From assembly GCF_012933445.1 (NCBI RefSeq), contig NZ_JABBNC010000041.1, positions 1 through 64,000 on the forward strand: 64,000 nucleotides of DNA, given 5' to 3'. This DNA is from Actinoplanes sp. TBRC 11911. Its GTDB lineage: Bacteria > Actinomycetota > Actinomycetes > Mycobacteriales > Micromonosporaceae. A program made the position numbers and the translations under genes. Shown here in pieces: positions 8,559-17,284 of the stretch. The first letter of the stretch is position 1. Each line of letters starts with the position of its first letter. The notes beneath the pieces were generated by a model. It did not search any database, was not told where the DNA came from, and was given only the letters and a program-made list of their open reading frames with translations.

Positions 8559-9026
8559 ATGTTGCTGCAGGTCATCGCGCGTCCGGACGCCCAGTTGATC
8601 GCCGCCGCCGCACGTGACAGCCGGCGGGCCGAGCTGATGGCGGCCCGCATCGCCGGCTGGGCGCTGATCGGGGCGTCGGTGGTGCTGGGCGATCCGCTGA
8701 ACTACCCGTTGCTGCTGGCCGGGATCGTGGTCGCGCTGCTGCTGCCGGTGCTCTGGGTCGGTCTCGCGGTGCGGTCCTCGTCGGCCGAGCCGGAGACGAC
8801 CTACGAGATCACCGACGCCGGGGTGGCCCACTCGACTGTGCACAGTCGCCACGCGTACACCTGGGAAACCTTGAGCCGGGTCACCAAGCTGCCGGGTCAG
8901 GTGGTCTTCGGGGTGGGCGGCGGCAGATTTCTGCCGATGCCCACCGCCGGCCTGACCGCCTGGCAGGTCGAGGAAGTGCTGAGCGCGGCGTCCACCGCCG
9001 GGTTACCGGTACGCCGCGCTCTCTGA
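8559..9026 (+). CDS. Small two-TM membrane protein, YcxB-like
   Basis: 155-aa protein with two adjacent hydrophobic segments (about residues 29-45 and 49-68: IAGWALIGASVVLG, NYPLLLAGIVVALLLPVLWVGLAV). A C-terminal beta-rich domain follows: ETTYEITDAGVAHSTVHSRHAYTWETLSRV, then a FGVGGGRFLPMPTAGLT motif. This order matches YcxB/PH-like small membrane proteins. ATG 8559 is the first good start, but its AGGA is only 1-2 nt away, so a nearby start cannot be excluded. It follows the LLM gene by 55 nt and ends 10 nt from the convergent VOC gene. The function is unknown. Confidence 0.7.
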   Translation: MLLQVIARPDAQLIAAAARDSRRAELMAARIAGWALIGASVVLGDPLNYPLLLAGIVVALLLPVLWVGLAVRSSSAEPETTYEITDAGVAHSTVHSRHAYTWETLSRVTKLPGQVVFGVGGGRFLPMPTAGLTAWQVEEVLSAASTAGLPVRRAL

Positions 9027-9036
9027 CCCCGTCCAC

Positions 9037-9447
9037 TCAGGAAATCTGGTTGATCCGCACCATGTTTCCGGCGGGATCGCGGAAGGCGCAGTCGCGGACG
9101 CCCCACGGCTGGTCGGTCGGCTCCTGGACCACGTCGGCGCCGGCCGCCTGCACCTGCTCGAACGCGGCGTTCACGTCGGCGGCCGCGAGCACGATCGTCG
9201 CGTAGCTGCCCTTGGCCATCATCTCGGCGATCGTGCGCCGCTCGTCGTCGGTCAGCCCCGGATCGGCCGTCGGCGGGGACAGCACGATCGAGGTCTGCGG
9301 CTGGCTCTTCGGCCCGACCGTGATCCAGCGCATGGTGCCCTTGCCGACGTCGTTGCGCACCTCGAAGTCGAGCGCGTCGCGATAGAAGGCCAGGGAGCTG
9401 TCCGGGTCGTCGGCCGGCAGGAAGGTGGTGTGAATGATGAGATCCAT
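9037..9447 (-). CDS. Glyoxalase/bleomycin-resistance (VOC) family protein
   Basis: 136-aa VOC-fold protein with two beta-alpha-beta-beta-beta modules: DLIIHTTFLPADDPDSSLAFYRDALDFEV at the N-terminus, and a C-terminal module ending in QEPTDQPWGVRDCAFRDPAGNMVRINQ. The final DPAGN motif is diagnostic. It may bind a divalent metal and act on a small molecule or sequester a drug; the substrate is unassigned. The ATG at 9447 begins the fold; a GTG at 9456 adds three residues. It follows the araC-type gene in the same direction by about 10 nt, so it is probably co-transcribed with and regulated by it. Confidence 0.85.
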   Translation of the reverse strand: MDLIIHTTFLPADDPDSSLAFYRDALDFEVRNDVGKGTMRWITVGPKSQPQTSIVLSPPTADPGLTDDERRTIAEMMAKGSYATIVLAAADVNAAFEQVQAAGADVVQEPTDQPWGVRDCAFRDPAGNMVRINQIS

Positions 9448-9457
9448 GCAGCTCACG

Positions 9458-9913
9458 TTAGGTGAGCCGGACGGCGGGCGCTTCTCGATTCCGGACCGGC
9501 CGGGTGACCTGCTTGACCACGCACCCCGGCAGCCCCTTGGCGTCGTCCTGGGCCTCCTTGCGGTACGCGCTCGGTGACATGCCGACCAGCTCGGAGAACC
9601 GGGTGCTGAAGGTGCCGAGCGACGAGCACCCGACCGCGAAGCACACGTCGGTGACCGAGAGATCCCCGCGGCGCAGCAGGGTCATGGCCCGCTCGATGCG
9701 CCGGGTCATCAGGTAGCTGTACGGCGATTCCCCGTACGCGGCGCGGAACGCTCGGCTGAGATGCCCGGCGGACAGATGCACACCGCGGGCGAGCGCCTCG
9801 ACGTCGAGCGGCTGCGCATAGTCGCGATCGATCCGGTCGCGGACGCGGCGCAGCAGCTTGAGTTCCCTGAGTCGCGCGTCACTCGCATCCTCCACCGCTC
9901 CAGCGTAGGCCAT
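9458..9913 (-). CDS. AraC-family transcriptional regulator
   Basis: 151-aa compact AraC/XylS regulator made almost entirely of the C-terminal double helix-turn-helix. The first helix pair is LDVEALARGVHLSAGHLSRAF; the second is VTDVCFAVGCSSLGTFSTRFSELVGMSPSAYR, a near-consensus family signature. There is no separate sensor domain, so any effector must act through the short tails. Its position directly upstream of the VOC gene suggests that it controls that gene. It diverges from the Tat-exported phosphoesterase gene at 10063. Confidence 0.9.
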   Translation of the reverse strand: MAYAGAVEDASDARLRELKLLRRVRDRIDRDYAQPLDVEALARGVHLSAGHLSRAFRAAYGESPYSYLMTRRIERAMTLLRRGDLSVTDVCFAVGCSSLGTFSTRFSELVGMSPSAYRKEAQDDAKGLPGCVVKQVTRPVRNREAPAVRLT

Positions 9914-9977
9914 CTCGCCTTCACTTTCGATGCCGTTTGATTACCCTCCGCGTTTTTGCTTTCTTTCCCGGTCAACC

Positions 9978-9999
9978 GTTCAGTATTCGTTCGTAACCG
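9978..9999 (+). promoter_or_regulatory. Possible PHO-box-like 11-nt direct repeats
   Basis: GTTCAGTATTC directly followed by GTTCGTAACCG gives two 11-nt units beginning GTTC, the spacing used by PhoP boxes in Streptomyces. They lie 64 nt upstream of a secreted phosphoesterase ATG. The match to the usual GTTCACC core is partial, so this is tentative. Confidence 0.3.
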
Positions 10000-10062
10000 T
10001 GCATATGAACTGCACTGAGAGCGTCTCTTCGGTTTCGACAATCGATCCGGGAAGGGACCGTA

Positions 10063-12003
10063 ATGTCCAACACCCCCGGTGACGGTAACTCTCCGTCACA
10101 GCAGACTCGGCGTGGTTTCCTGCGTAACGCGGCCCTGGCCGGCGGCGCGGCGGCCGCCCTCGGCACGGTCGGCGCGTCCGCGCTCGGCACTCCCGCGTTC
10201 GCCGCGGCCGACGCCAAGACCGGAACGTGGAGCCCCGATCCGGACTCCCAGCAGTTCACCCTGGCGATCATGCCGGACACGCAGTACCAGTTCTGGGGCA
10301 GCCAGGACAGCGTGGACGCGGCGCCGCTGGAGGCGTCCCTGCGCTACCTCATCAACGCCAGCTCGGACCAGAACAACAACGTCGTGTTCATGGCCCACCT
10401 CGGCGACATGACGCAGGACGCCGACCCGACATCGTTCAAGGCGGTCGGCAAGGCGTTCAAGGTGCTGGACAACCACGGCGTGGCGTACAGCGTGCTGGCC
10501 GGGAACCACGACGTCACCGGCGACGACAGCCGCGGTGACTCGGCGTACCTGCAGACCATGGGCCCGCAGCGGTTCAAGGGCAACGCGTCGTTTGTGGCCT
10601 CGGACCCGTCGGGCTACAACACCGCGCACAAGTTCCAGGCCGCCGGGAAGACGTGGATGGTGCTCGCCCTCGACTGGCGGACCACCGACGCGGGCTTCGC
10701 CTGGGCCAACGACATGATCAAGGCGCATCCGAAGTGGCCGGTCATCGTCACCACCCACGAGCTCGTCGGCCCGACGTACGGTGACGAGGTCTTCCCGTAC
10801 AAGTACGGCGACCCGGACGACAACGCGGCGTTCTCGGCGTACGGCAACACGGTCTGGGACAAGCTGATCAACGACAATGACCAGATCTTCCTGACCGTCA
10901 ACGGCCACTTCTGGCCGACCGGGCGTACGACTCGCCAGAACGCCAAGGGCAACGACGTCTACTCGCACATCGCGAACTACCAGAACCGCTACTACGGCGG
11001 CGGCGCGATGATGCGGCTGTACCACTTCGACCTGGCCCGCAACACGATCGACGTCGAGACGGTCAACCCGTGGGTCGAGTCGAAGGCCCCGGAGGACCGC
11101 AACGAGCTGGACAACCAGATCGCGCGGGTCAGCTTCCCGACCGACGTCTTCTCGATGCCGATCGACTTCGAGCAGCGGTTCGCCAGCTTCATCCCGCCGG
11201 CGGTCCGGCCTGCCCGGCCGGCCAGCAAGGAGCTCGTCAAGGGCACGCTGGCGTACTGGCGCTTCGACGGCCTGGGCGCGGACGGCACCTCGCTCACCGC
11301 GGGCCAGAAGGTCCGCGACCAGTCCGGCAAGGGCAACGACCTGACCGTGGTCGTCCCGACCGGCACCGCCGCCGACACCCTGACCTGGTCCGCCGACCAC
11401 CACCCCGACCAGCCCGGGCACGCGAGCCTCAAGTTCGCCGGCGGCCGGAACCCGGTGCACGGCGCGTACCTGACGACCGTGGACAACGCGCCGCTGAACG
11501 CCGAGACGTTCACCTCCGGGTACACGATCGAAGCGTTCGTGATGATCCCGGCGGACTGGAACTCCGGCAACAACGGCAACGCGTCGATGCTCAGCCGCGG
11601 CGGCTCGGCGGGCGAGGCCGGCAAGTCCGGGAAGAACACCAACGTGAACGAGCCGCTGGCCCAGCTGAACATCACGAACAACGGCCGCGAAGTTCAGTGG
11701 AACCACTACCCGACCAACACCACCTACCCGACGACCAACTGGAGCCACGGCCTGCCCGAGCTGCAGTGGCACCACATCGCGGTGGTCAACGACGGCCAGT
11801 TCTCGAAGCTGTACGTCGCGGGCAGCCTGGTCCAGGACAACCCCAATCGGGTGTCGATCGGCGTGACGTCGCTCAACCGCCCCTGGCTGTTCGGCGCGCA
11901 CACCAACAAGGGCACCGTCGACGTCGTCTTCCACGGCAACGTCGGCGACGTGCGGATCGTGAACCGGGCACTGACCATCGACGAGTTCATGACCAAGAAG
12001 TAG
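10063..12003 (+). CDS. Tat-exported metallophosphoesterase with LamG-like domain
   Basis: 646-aa secreted protein. The N-terminus carries a twin-arginine motif, TRRGFLRNA, followed by an Ala/Gly-rich hydrophobic stretch and cleavage site AFAAAD, so Tat export of a folded, metal-loaded enzyme is expected. Residues about 60-370 form a calcineurin-like phosphoesterase with IMPDTQYQF, AHLGDMTQDAD, LAGNHDVTGDD and VIVTTHELVG. The usual C-terminal GHxH motif reads VNGHFWPTGR, so the second His is replaced by Trp. Residues about 400-640 form a concanavalin/LamG-like jelly roll (TLAYWRFDG near its start, LYVAGSLVQ and FHGNVGDVRIVNRAL near its end). The ATG has GGGAAGGGA upstream. It is probably a phosphodiesterase or nucleotidase acting at the cell surface. 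Confidence 0.85.
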   Translation: MSNTPGDGNSPSQQTRRGFLRNAALAGGAAAALGTVGASALGTPAFAAADAKTGTWSPDPDSQQFTLAIMPDTQYQFWGSQDSVDAAPLEASLRYLINASSDQNNNVVFMAHLGDMTQDADPTSFKAVGKAFKVLDNHGVAYSVLAGNHDVTGDDSRGDSAYLQTMGPQRFKGNASFVASDPSGYNTAHKFQAAGKTWMVLALDWRTTDAGFAWANDMIKAHPKWPVIVTTHELVGPTYGDEVFPYKYGDPDDNAAFSAYGNTVWDKLINDNDQIFLTVNGHFWPTGRTTRQNAKGNDVYSHIANYQNRYYGGGAMMRLYHFDLARNTIDVETVNPWVESKAPEDRNELDNQIARVSFPTDVFSMPIDFEQRFASFIPPAVRPARPASKELVKGTLAYWRFDGLGADGTSLTAGQKVRDQSGKGNDLTVVVPTGTAADTLTWSADHHPDQPGHASLKFAGGRNPVHGAYLTTVDNAPLNAETFTSGYTIEAFVMIPADWNSGNNGNASMLSRGGSAGEAGKSGKNTNVNEPLAQLNITNNGREVQWNHYPTNTTYPTTNWSHGLPELQWHHIAVVNDGQFSKLYVAGSLVQDNPNRVSIGVTSLNRPWLFGAHTNKGTVDVVFHGNVGDVRIVNRALTIDEFMTKK

Positions 12004-12095
12004 GTAGGGCTTTCCTCCGTCTCCTGGCCCCGGCCCACCCGCCGGGCCCGGGAGACCCACCAAGAAACGCCACGGAAGGCCTTCACGACGGACAG

Positions 12096-12186
12096 TTAAC
12101 GCGTTAGTCTTCGCGTTAAGGGCTGAACCGGTGCATGTGCCCGGCGTAGGCACTTTCCGCCCCCCAGCTCAGCTGGGGGGCCTTTT
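12096..12186 (+). other. Orphan inverted repeat followed by intrinsic terminator-like hairpin
   Basis: TTAACGCG (12096-12103) and CGCGTTAA (12112-12119) form a perfect inverted repeat resembling an operator. About 40 nt later CCCCCCAGC (12160-12168) pairs with GCTGGGGGG (12172-12180) over a 3-nt loop and is followed by CCTTTT. No ORF lies between. It could be a tiny transcription unit (sRNA) or simply the terminator shared by the phosphoesterase and the convergent DUF3800 gene. A weaker stem lies at 12020-12055. Confidence 0.5.
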
Positions 12187-12947
12187 CATGCCTCACGCAC
12201 GACAATCCCCGGAGTCCCTCCGCTGAAGCGGTTGGTTTCGGTTCGGATGGCCGCGCCGATCTCGTGCCACATCCCCTGAGGGCAAACCGTGGCGATGTTT
12301 CGCCCAGGAGCGACGGTATTGCGAAACGCCGCGTAGGCGACCAGGTCCGCCAGCTGTATGAAATAGGAGTGATCCGATCGCCGGGGCACCGGGTCGTCGA
12401 TAAGCTTCTTGGCTGCGTTGACCAACGATCCCGCACCATACATGCTTCCCGCCGTGAGATATCGACGCGCGCGGCGCACCAGTTTCCTGATCTGCAGGTC
12501 CTCGCCCTCATCGTGCATGATCATGAATGGCTGTCGCCCGTAGAAGCTTGCCCGCTCCAGGCGTTGCAGAAGAGTCTCCCAAGCCAGGTCGAAGACCGCG
12601 GCGGGCTGAGCGATGGTGTTGCGCTTGTCGATGACAACCCCGAATACCCTAGCTCCAAGATCCGTCAAGACTCTCATGTGAGCCCTGTAGATGACGTTAC
12701 GAGCGGCCGGCGCGAGCCCCAGATCGCGGATCGGACCTCCATTGCGGAGCAGATAATTTGCCTTGAGCTCCACACGCATGGGTATACCGAACTTATCCCT
12801 GACCCGACGGCGAAACATAAGAAGATCGTTGAACGACTCGGGCCACGCCTGGGAGTTAACAAGAACGCATCCCAGGCTGTAAGTCAATGAGCCGCCCTGA
12901 TCAATATCACCGGTGTTCCCCGACTCGTCGATGTAGGCAATGAGCAC
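12186..12947 (-). CDS. DUF3800 domain-containing protein
   Basis: 253-aa protein of the DUF3800 family, which has an RNase-H-like core and is often found near mobile or defence genes. The family signature is at the N-terminus (LIAYIDESGNTGD), with a later acidic segment MIMHDEGED and a C-terminal SHSYFIQLADLVAY-type motif (here HSYFIQLADLVAYAAFRN). The GTG at 12947 is chosen because GAAGGA lies 10 nt upstream and the family begins just before the YIDESG strand; the longer frame to 12974 lacks this support. Codon use is somewhat less GC-biased than in neighbouring genes, compatible with acquisition. No partner gene is adjacent, and its nuclease activity is unproven. Confidence 0.8.
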   Translation of the reverse strand: MLIAYIDESGNTGDIDQGGSLTYSLGCVLVNSQAWPESFNDLLMFRRRVRDKFGIPMRVELKANYLLRNGGPIRDLGLAPAARNVIYRAHMRVLTDLGARVFGVVIDKRNTIAQPAAVFDLAWETLLQRLERASFYGRQPFMIMHDEGEDLQIRKLVRRARRYLTAGSMYGAGSLVNAAKKLIDDPVPRRSDHSYFIQLADLVAYAAFRNTVAPGRNIATVCPQGMWHEIGAAIRTETNRFSGGTPGIVVREA

Positions 12948-13030
12948 CGGACATCCTTCGATCGCGCGTGACAATAGCGCTTATCTATACCGCGCGTCGC
13001 ACCACTTTGGATAGCCGCCGCTCGTGTCAT

Positions 13031-13969
13031 TTACTCCGGCCAGATCGCAGGGCTTTCGAGGAGGCGGCGGACGTCGGCGGCCTCGCCCCAGGAGAGGGTG
13101 AAGCCGGAGCCGCCGTGGCCGTAGCAGGCGACGACCGGGCGGGGACGGGCCGGTAACAGCTCCAGGCGCACGTGGGGGCGGGCCGGGCGGAGGCCCGCGG
13201 CTCGTGAGACCACCGGCAAGCCGCGCAAGGCCGGCACCAAAGCGGTCGCCCGGGCCAGGATCGCGGCTTCGACGTCGCCGTGCGGGTGCTCATCCCAGGA
13301 ATGGGGCTCGTCGGTGCCGCCGCACACGATGTCTTCGTCTCGAGGGACCACGTACGTCAGGCCAGCCGGGTTGTCGTCGTCCAGGACGAAGTCGGTCAGG
13401 CCGGGATTTGCCAGGCGGACGACCTGGCCGCGCACCGGGTGCAGGCCGGGGTCGCCGCCGACCAGGGCCGCCGACCCCAAGCCCGCGGCCACCACCACCG
13501 CGTCGGCGTCGGTCACGTCATCTATTGCGGACACTGAACGGCTCTCGAGGCGTACCCCCCGATCGTCCAGCTGCTTGCGTAACCATCCTAAATAGACACC
13601 CGTGACAATAAGCGGCAAGTCACACCGTACGCCACTCGCGCCGTCCGGCACTCCGGAAACAACCGGCACACCGGAAATATACGAAAAATCAGGGGCGGCC
13701 GTACGTGCGAGCACCGTCCCCGACCGCATCCGAACCCCGGTAGCGGGATCGTCCGCCAACGCCACCAACCGCTGGAACGTCGTCGCCGCGGCGGCCATCA
13801 CCCGGTCGGTACGGCCCACGCCGTACGGGAACCAGATCGCCGCCGCCACCGACGAGACCGACGCTCGATGATCGCGGTCGGAAATCACCGTGACCTCGTG
13901 TCCGTGCGTCGCGAGCTCGTGTGCCACGGTCATCCCGATGACGCCACTACCGATGATCGATACGCGCAT
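13031..13969 (-). CDS. FAD-dependent oxidoreductase, D-amino-acid oxidase type
   Basis: 312-aa flavoprotein of the DAO family. The N-terminal Rossmann motif is VSIIGSGVIGMTVAHELATHGHEV, with DADAVVVAAGLGSAALVG and PVRGQVVRLANPG in the middle. Substrate-side and C-terminal signatures are TYVVPRDEDIVCGGT and CYGHGGSGFTLSWGEA; the last is the DAO C-terminal fingerprint. The predicted reaction is oxidative deamination of D-amino acids to 2-oxo acids with release of H2O2. In actinobacteria this can serve turnover of D-residues from the cell wall. The stop lies about 80 nt from the DUF3800 start. A relative acting on D-aspartate rather than neutral D-amino acids cannot be excluded. Confidence 0.85.
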   Translation of the reverse strand: MRVSIIGSGVIGMTVAHELATHGHEVTVISDRDHRASVSSVAAAIWFPYGVGRTDRVMAAAATTFQRLVALADDPATGVRMRSGTVLARTAAPDFSYISGVPVVSGVPDGASGVRCDLPLIVTGVYLGWLRKQLDDRGVRLESRSVSAIDDVTDADAVVVAAGLGSAALVGGDPGLHPVRGQVVRLANPGLTDFVLDDDNPAGLTYVVPRDEDIVCGGTDEPHSWDEHPHGDVEAAILARATALVPALRGLPVVSRAAGLRPARPHVRLELLPARPRPVVACYGHGGSGFTLSWGEAADVRRLLESPAIWPE

Positions 13970-13990
13970 GAAACACCCCTCTCCCCGGCA

Positions 13991-14788
13991 TCATCCCCCG
14001 ATGTCGAGGAAAACGTTGTCGATCTCGCCCGCGAACTGGTCGTCTCGATCCCCGGCGCTCTTGCCGCCGACGCGCAGCGGCTCGTCGCTCGCGATCGACA
14101 GCCGCGGCGGCACCGGCACCCACGCCTTCACCACCCCGTCCACCGACATGGACAGTCGCTCGTTGGAGCGCTCGCAGGCGAGGTCGTGCCACCTTCCGTC
14201 GGCCACGTCCAGCCACGGCTCGGCCCGGTAGCGGCGCCCCTGGTTGGCCAGCACGCAACTGGGATGCCCCAGGGAATGGTCGACCTGCAGCTTGAACTGG
14301 CCCATCTCCCCCACGGAGTAGCCCTTCTGCAGCACGTTCGCCCCGTCGGCGAGGTCGGCGTGCGTCATCCGGATCGACGCGCCGTAGCGCAGCGGCCGCC
14401 GGCCCGGGTTCAGGCTGTCGTCCCGTACGCCCTGGAGAATGGCCGTCGGGCAGTCCCGGGCACGGGCCATCCGGCACCGGTCCGGGAAGCCGAGAGCGAA
14501 GCCGTGGCCCTTACGCACCAGGCGAAGGGCGCCGCCGTTGTGCCCCAGGGCCTGCAGCTGGTAGCGCCCGGCCACGTCCGCGATCGGCCGGTGGATCCCA
14601 TCGTCGAATGTGTACCGCACGCTGACCGGCCGGGTGGCGACACCGACGTCGCCCGGCGGTGTCGAGACCGGGACCTCACTGGTGGGCAGCATCCCCGGGG
14701 CCGCCGGGATGGGTTTGGCGTCGAAGCCGAGTCCGACCGCGAGCACGACGACTCCGGTCAGCAGGAGCACCCACCGATTACCTGACAT
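13991..14788 (-). CDS. Membrane-anchored or secreted LamG-like protein
   Basis: 265-aa protein with an N-terminal hydrophobic helix (WVLLLTGVVVLAVGLGF), probably a signal anchor or signal peptide. It is followed by a linker and a concanavalin-like jelly roll. Supporting strands are VRYTFDDGI, FKLQVDHSLGHPSCVLAN, WLDVADGRWHDLACERS, LSMSVDGVVKAWVPV and the closing FAGEIDNVFLDIGG. Such LamG-like domains bind polysaccharides or proteins outside the cell. No catalytic domain is attached. The ATG at 14788 gives a compact signal sequence; the frame extends to 14818 without support. It lies between the DAO-like gene and the CNNM genes and is not obviously functionally linked to either. Confidence 0.75.
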   Translation of the reverse strand: MSGNRWVLLLTGVVVLAVGLGFDAKPIPAAPGMLPTSEVPVSTPPGDVGVATRPVSVRYTFDDGIHRPIADVAGRYQLQALGHNGGALRLVRKGHGFALGFPDRCRMARARDCPTAILQGVRDDSLNPGRRPLRYGASIRMTHADLADGANVLQKGYSVGEMGQFKLQVDHSLGHPSCVLANQGRRYRAEPWLDVADGRWHDLACERSNERLSMSVDGVVKAWVPVPPRLSIASDEPLRVGGKSAGDRDDQFAGEIDNVFLDIGG

Positions 14789-14863
14789 AGGGTAATTGTC
14801 CGAAAAAATCCTGGACACCCTGGCACCACACCACGCCGGGTCAACGATTGCACCCGCCAGCGG

Positions 14864-15910
14864 TCACCCGACCGTACGAGCCCCGGCCGGCATGATCGGA
14901 TGTCCCGCCTCCCCGACCACCGCGTGGATCACGTCGTCCAGGGTGATCACGCCGAGCGGCCGCCCGCCGTCGCTGACCAGCACGATGTGCAGCGTGTCGC
15001 GCCGCATCGTCAGCAGCAGGTCCGCGAGGGTCCGATCGGGCGACACCGACACCAGCGGCCGGATGATCTCGGGCGGCATCGGCAGGGCGCGACGCTCCGA
15101 CGAGTACCCCAGGATGTCCTTGACGTGCACAAAGCCCAGCACCTGCCCGCTCTCGCCGCGGACCACCGGGAAGCGGGACCGGCCGCTGCGCGTGGACAGC
15201 GCCTCGATCGTGGCCGGAGTCGCGTCGTCCGCCACCGTGGTGACGCCGGACCACGGGCGCAGGATGTCGGCGGCGGTGCGGTCGTTGAGACCCAGCGCGG
15301 CGTGGATCCGGGCGTACTGTTCGGTGCCGAGCAGGCCCTCGCTACGCGCCTGGGTGACCATGCCGGCCAGTTCCTCGGCGGTGAACACCGTCTTGACCGC
15401 GTCGGTGGCTTCGACCTTCCACAGCTTGAGCACCGTCCGGGCGGCCCAGCGCATCGCGTTGAGCAGCGGCTTGGTCGCCGTGCAGAACGCCAGCATGAAC
15501 GGGCCCAGCCAGAGCGCCGCGCGTTCCGGCCCGGCCAGCGTGATGTTCTTCGGCACCATCTCGCCGATCACCGTGTGCAGGAAGACCACGATGACCAGGG
15601 CCAGCACGAACGCGACCGGGTGCACCGCGTTCTCCGGCAGGCCCAGCGAGTCGAACGGGCCTTCCAGCACGTGGGCCAGTGCCGGTTCGGCGAGCGCACC
15701 GATCGCCAGCGAGCAGATCGTGATGCCGAGTTGCGCGCCGGCGATCATGATGGGGATCTGGTTCATCGCGGACAACGCCCACCGGGCACGCTTGGAGGTG
15801 GCGGCGAGCGGTTCCAGCGCCGTACGCCTCGACGCGATCAACGCGAACTCACCACCGACGAAGACGCCGTTGCCGATCAGCAGCAGGATCGTCACCAGGA
15901 TTTTAGTCAT
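14864..15910 (-). CDS. CNNM/CBS-domain membrane protein (hemolysin C-like family), short form
   Basis: 348-aa CNNM-family protein. The transmembrane domain (about residues 1-190) starts with ILVTILLLIGNGVFVGGEFALIASRRTALE and includes IMIAGAQLGITICSLAIGALAEPA and VLALVIVVFLHTVIGEMVPKNITLA, family hallmarks. It is followed by paired CBS modules (RSRFPVVRGESGQVLGFVHVKDIL; LHIVLVSDGGRPLGVITLDDVIHAVVGE). There is no CorC_HlyC transporter-associated domain. CNNM proteins are linked to Mg2+/Co2+ export or homeostasis. The start overlaps the 3' end of the upstream paralogue by 8 nt, so the two are translationally coupled and may heterodimerise. Confidence 0.9.
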   Translation of the reverse strand: MTKILVTILLLIGNGVFVGGEFALIASRRTALEPLAATSKRARWALSAMNQIPIMIAGAQLGITICSLAIGALAEPALAHVLEGPFDSLGLPENAVHPVAFVLALVIVVFLHTVIGEMVPKNITLAGPERAALWLGPFMLAFCTATKPLLNAMRWAARTVLKLWKVEATDAVKTVFTAEELAGMVTQARSEGLLGTEQYARIHAALGLNDRTAADILRPWSGVTTVADDATPATIEALSTRSGRSRFPVVRGESGQVLGFVHVKDILGYSSERRALPMPPEIIRPLVSVSPDRTLADLLLTMRRDTLHIVLVSDGGRPLGVITLDDVIHAVVGEAGHPIMPAGARTVG

Positions 15911-17234
15911 CGGCCGGCTCCTGCGGCGCGACCACGCGCACCTCTTCGACGCGGTGCCGGTCGACCTCGATCACGGTGAACGTCCACCCGTCCGCGGTCA
16001 CCGACTCGCCCGCCTTGGGGATGTGGCCGAGCCGTGCGAGCAGGAAACCGGCCAGCGTCTCGTACGGGCCCTCGGGCAGTTGAAAGCCGGTCTGCTCGAT
16101 CAGCTCGTCCTCGCGGAGCAGGCCGTCCACCACGAACGTCTTCCGGCCGCCGGGCGCGATCAACTCGCCGGTGCTCGACGCCTCCTCCTCGTCGTACTCG
16201 TCGGTGATCTCGCCGACCAGCTCCTCGATCAGGTCCTCGACGGTGACCACGCCGTCCGTGCCGCCGTACTCGTCGACGACGATGGCCAGGTCGGCGTCCG
16301 CCTCCCGCAACGCCGCCAGCACCCGGTCCAGGCCGAGGCTTTCCGGCACCGACACCGGTTCCCGGGCGATGACCGAAACCTCTGTTCCCGTACGCCTGTC
16401 CGGCGCCACACCCAGCGCGTCGGGCACTCCGGCCACCCCGATGACGAGGTCGATCGTGTTCTCGTACACGGGAAAGCGGGTGTGTCCGGTCTCCCGGGCG
16501 ACCTCGATGAGATCGGCGACGCTGGCCGTGGTCTTGAGCCCGACCACGTCGACGCGGGGGGTCATCGCCTCGGCCGCGCGTTTCTCGCCGAAGCGGATCG
16601 TGCGGCGCATCAGCGTGGCCGTCTCGTCCGGCAACGCGCCGGCCCGGGCACTGATCGCGGCGAGTAAACCGAGCTCCTCCGGCGAGCGGGCGCTGGCCAG
16701 CTCCTCCTGCGGTTCCACCCCGATCCGGCGGACCAGCCAGTTCGCCGAGCCGTTCAGCACCGCGATCAGCCACTTGAACAGCCGGGTGAAGCGGCGCAGG
16801 AACGGAGCGGTGGCCAGCGCGCTGCGCATCGGGCGGGCCAGCGCCGCGTTCTTCGGCACCAGCTCGCCGAACAGCATCGAGACCAGCGTCGCGACGATCA
16901 GCGCCAGCGCATGCGTGATGCCTTCGCTGGCGTCACCCGCGATCGGCTCCACGATCGGGTCGAACAGCTTCGACAGGGCCGGCTCGGCCAGATAGCCGGT
17001 GAGCAGGGCGGTCACCGTGATGCCGAGCTGCGTGCCGGAGAGCTGGAAGGAGAGCTCGTGCAGGGCGTGCCGCACCGTGGCGGCCCGGCGATCGCCGGCG
17101 TCCGCCCGCCTGTCGATCTCCGCCCGGTCGACGGTGACCAGCCCGAACTCGGCGGCCACAAAGAACGCGTTGCCCGCCGTCAGCAGCGCGAAAGCCGCCA
17201 ACGGGAGCACCGCGGTCAGGAACAGGCCGTCCAT
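15903..17234 (-). CDS. CNNM/CBS/CorC_HlyC membrane protein, long form
   Basis: 443-aa full-length member of the hemolysin/CNNM family. The membrane domain (about residues 1-200) has AFALLTAGNAFFVAAEFGLVTVDRAEID, LSGTQLGITVTALLTGYLAEPAL and VSMLFGELVPKNAALA. The CBS pair includes VARETGHTRFPVYENTIDLVIGV and LAIVVDEYGGTDGVVTVEDLIEELVGEI; the VDEYGGT motif is typical. The C-terminal CorC_HlyC domain is marked by VDGLLREDELIEQTGFQLPEGPYETLAGFLLARLG. It is first in a two-gene operon with the shorter paralogue, a common actinobacterial arrangement. A role in divalent cation homeostasis is inferred from the family. Confidence 0.92.
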   Translation of the reverse strand: MDGLFLTAVLPLAAFALLTAGNAFFVAAEFGLVTVDRAEIDRRADAGDRRAATVRHALHELSFQLSGTQLGITVTALLTGYLAEPALSKLFDPIVEPIAGDASEGITHALALIVATLVSMLFGELVPKNAALARPMRSALATAPFLRRFTRLFKWLIAVLNGSANWLVRRIGVEPQEELASARSPEELGLLAAISARAGALPDETATLMRRTIRFGEKRAAEAMTPRVDVVGLKTTASVADLIEVARETGHTRFPVYENTIDLVIGVAGVPDALGVAPDRRTGTEVSVIAREPVSVPESLGLDRVLAALREADADLAIVVDEYGGTDGVVTVEDLIEELVGEITDEYDEEEASSTGELIAPGGRKTFVVDGLLREDELIEQTGFQLPEGPYETLAGFLLARLGHIPKAGESVTADGWTFTVIEVDRHRVEEVRVVAPQEPADD

Positions 17235-17284
17235 GATCGCTTCACCTCGGCACTCATTCTGCCGGACCGCCCGTGCGCCGCCTC

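Noticed and set aside
12186..12947. DUF3800 gene as part of a defence island
   Set aside because: No nuclease, methylase, toxin or phage-type neighbour is present; a single DUF3800 gene is not enough.
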